DNA of 64,000 nucleotides from Anaerolineae bacterium (lineage in GTDB: Bacteria > Chloroflexota > Anaerolineae > Aggregatilineales > UBA2796), in NCBI GenBank assembly GCA_019637555.1, contig JAHBVK010000005.1:94328-158327 (forward strand). Reading direction: 5' to 3'. Positions within the stretch are counted from its first letter, which is position 1, and the number at the start of each line of letters is the position of its first letter. Positions 63,421 through 64,000 of the stretch are shown here, piece by piece. Both the position numbers and the translations under genes were made by a program. A model generated the notes under the pieces. The model saw only the letters and a program-made list of their open reading frames with translations. It searched no databases and was not told the origin of the DNA.

Positions 63421-64000
63421 TTAGAACTCCTCGCGCTCGAAGCGCCAGATAGCCACACCTACAAAGACTACAATCCACACAATCGTTGCAACGATTGGAG
63501 TGACTGTGGTCAATGTCTGTCCAGTCATCGCCTGAATGGGCAGCGGATCACCAATCGCAGTTGGAAATAGCAGGGGCCAAGGTGTGTACATTGTCAAACT
63601 CGGCGACAAGCCCATCACGAATTGGGCGCTAAACAGAACGACTAGCGGAATTGCAATCACCGCTCCTCGCTCGTTGAACAACGTTCCCAGCATCAATGTT
63701 AGTGTCAGGTAGAACAGCAGATGCAAACTCATCAGCGCCAGTCCCCATAAGAATGGTCCCAACGGAGGCGCATTCCCACGCAGAGCGAATTGGAGATAAG
63801 CGATCCCTCCCTGAATCAGGACGATGACGACCAGCGAGGCGACGACATTCGCCACCAGCGTGGATAAGACGAAGGCAGCGCGCGAGGTCGGCTTGGAAGC
63901 GATCCATGCTGCCGTGCCGCTTTTCTTCTCATCAATAATCACGCCCTGCATGATAATGATGATGCCAATTGCCCCAAAAAGCGTAGCGATGGTCGCAAAA
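63421..64000 (-). CDS. ABC-2 type permease, N-terminal part outside window
   Basis: The visible 193 codons continue open to the window end on the minus strand. The stretch upstream of the first internal ATG (FATIATLFGAIGIII) is another membrane helix, so the protein starts to the right of the window. Seen are about five membrane helices, and the loop DEKKSGTAAWIASKP that precedes a helix in ABC-2 permeases. It ends with a basic tail (WRFEREEF). It presumably pairs with an ATPase beyond the window; it is convergent with the regulator gene. Confidence 0.8.
   Translation of the reverse strand, partial: FATIATLFGAIGIIIIMQGVIIDEKKSGTAAWIASKPTSRAAFVLSTLVANVVASLVVIVLIQGGIAYLQFALRGNAPPLGPFLWGLALMSLHLLFYLTLTLMLGTLFNERGAVIAIPLVVLFSAQFVMGLSPSLTMYTPWPLLFPTAIGDPLPIQAMTGQTLTTVTPIVATIVWIVVFVGVAIWRFEREEF

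Overview
The window looks like part of a chromosome from a free-living, carbohydrate-scavenging bacterium. I would place it in the Chloroflexota (Anaerolineae-like), judging from gene content: several sugar ABC operons, ABC-2/ECF clusters, GAF-rich kinases, a DUF4832 protein and a periplasmic-binding-domain/kinase/AraC hybrid. This placement is inference; no rRNA or tRNA gene is visible.

Region by region: (1) 1-9112, plus strand: two sugar ABC permeases (the first cut by the window edge), a nucleoside hydrolase, an ADP-ribosylglycohydrolase fold enzyme, a clan GH-A glycosidase, an unknown protein and a DAO-type flavoenzyme. It looks like a catabolic operon for an N- or O-riboside type compound. 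(2) 9115-15162, minus strand: six overlapping genes for two ABC-2 exporter modules with an ECF sigma factor between them. (3) 15354-16451: class I fructose-bisphosphate aldolase fbaB. (4) 16500-20440, minus strand: left-handed beta-helix protein, cyanobacterial-type acyl-ACP reductase, Clp-N domain protein (apparently frameshifted) and a TPR protein. (5) 20612-26420: pncB, an ICMT-like methyltransferase, and gyrB carrying a 435-residue intein with an HNH homing endonuclease. (6) 26609-30159, minus strand: a DprE2/DprE1-like pair and a polytopic membrane protein. (7) 30156-34414, minus strand: OmpR regulator, GAF hybrid kinase and a PspA-like coiled-coil protein. (8) 34524-37506, plus strand: pgeF, yggS, yggT, yggU and a CoA-binding protein. 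(9) 37507-41376: a decayed arsenic-type locus. It holds a strong promoter with an ArsR-type operator in its spacer, an arsR remnant with two indels, a second operator copy, two FAD monooxygenase-like genes and a C-terminal fragment of a YifB/ComM gene.

(10) 41552-53587: a sugar-sensing hybrid kinase/AraC protein runs tail-to-tail into a minus-strand operon (receiver-like protein, MalF/MalG permeases, solute-binding protein, DUF4832 protein, GH31). A beta-propeller hydrolase follows. (11) 53650-63192: an Opp/Dpp-type transporter with a Tat-exported binding protein, a GH32 enzyme and a divergent HTH regulator, with a palindrome and shared upstream motifs in the control regions. (12) 63421-64000: a partial ABC-2 permease.

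The main themes are uptake and hydrolysis of plant- or polymer-derived oligosaccharides, each under local regulators. The most notable items are the gyrB intein, the Clp-N frameshift whose alternate frame forms an ATGA junction with the next gene, the ars promoter/operator with its broken repressor, the acyl-ACP reductase locus, the DprE1/DprE2-like pair, and the ribosidase-rich operon at the left end.
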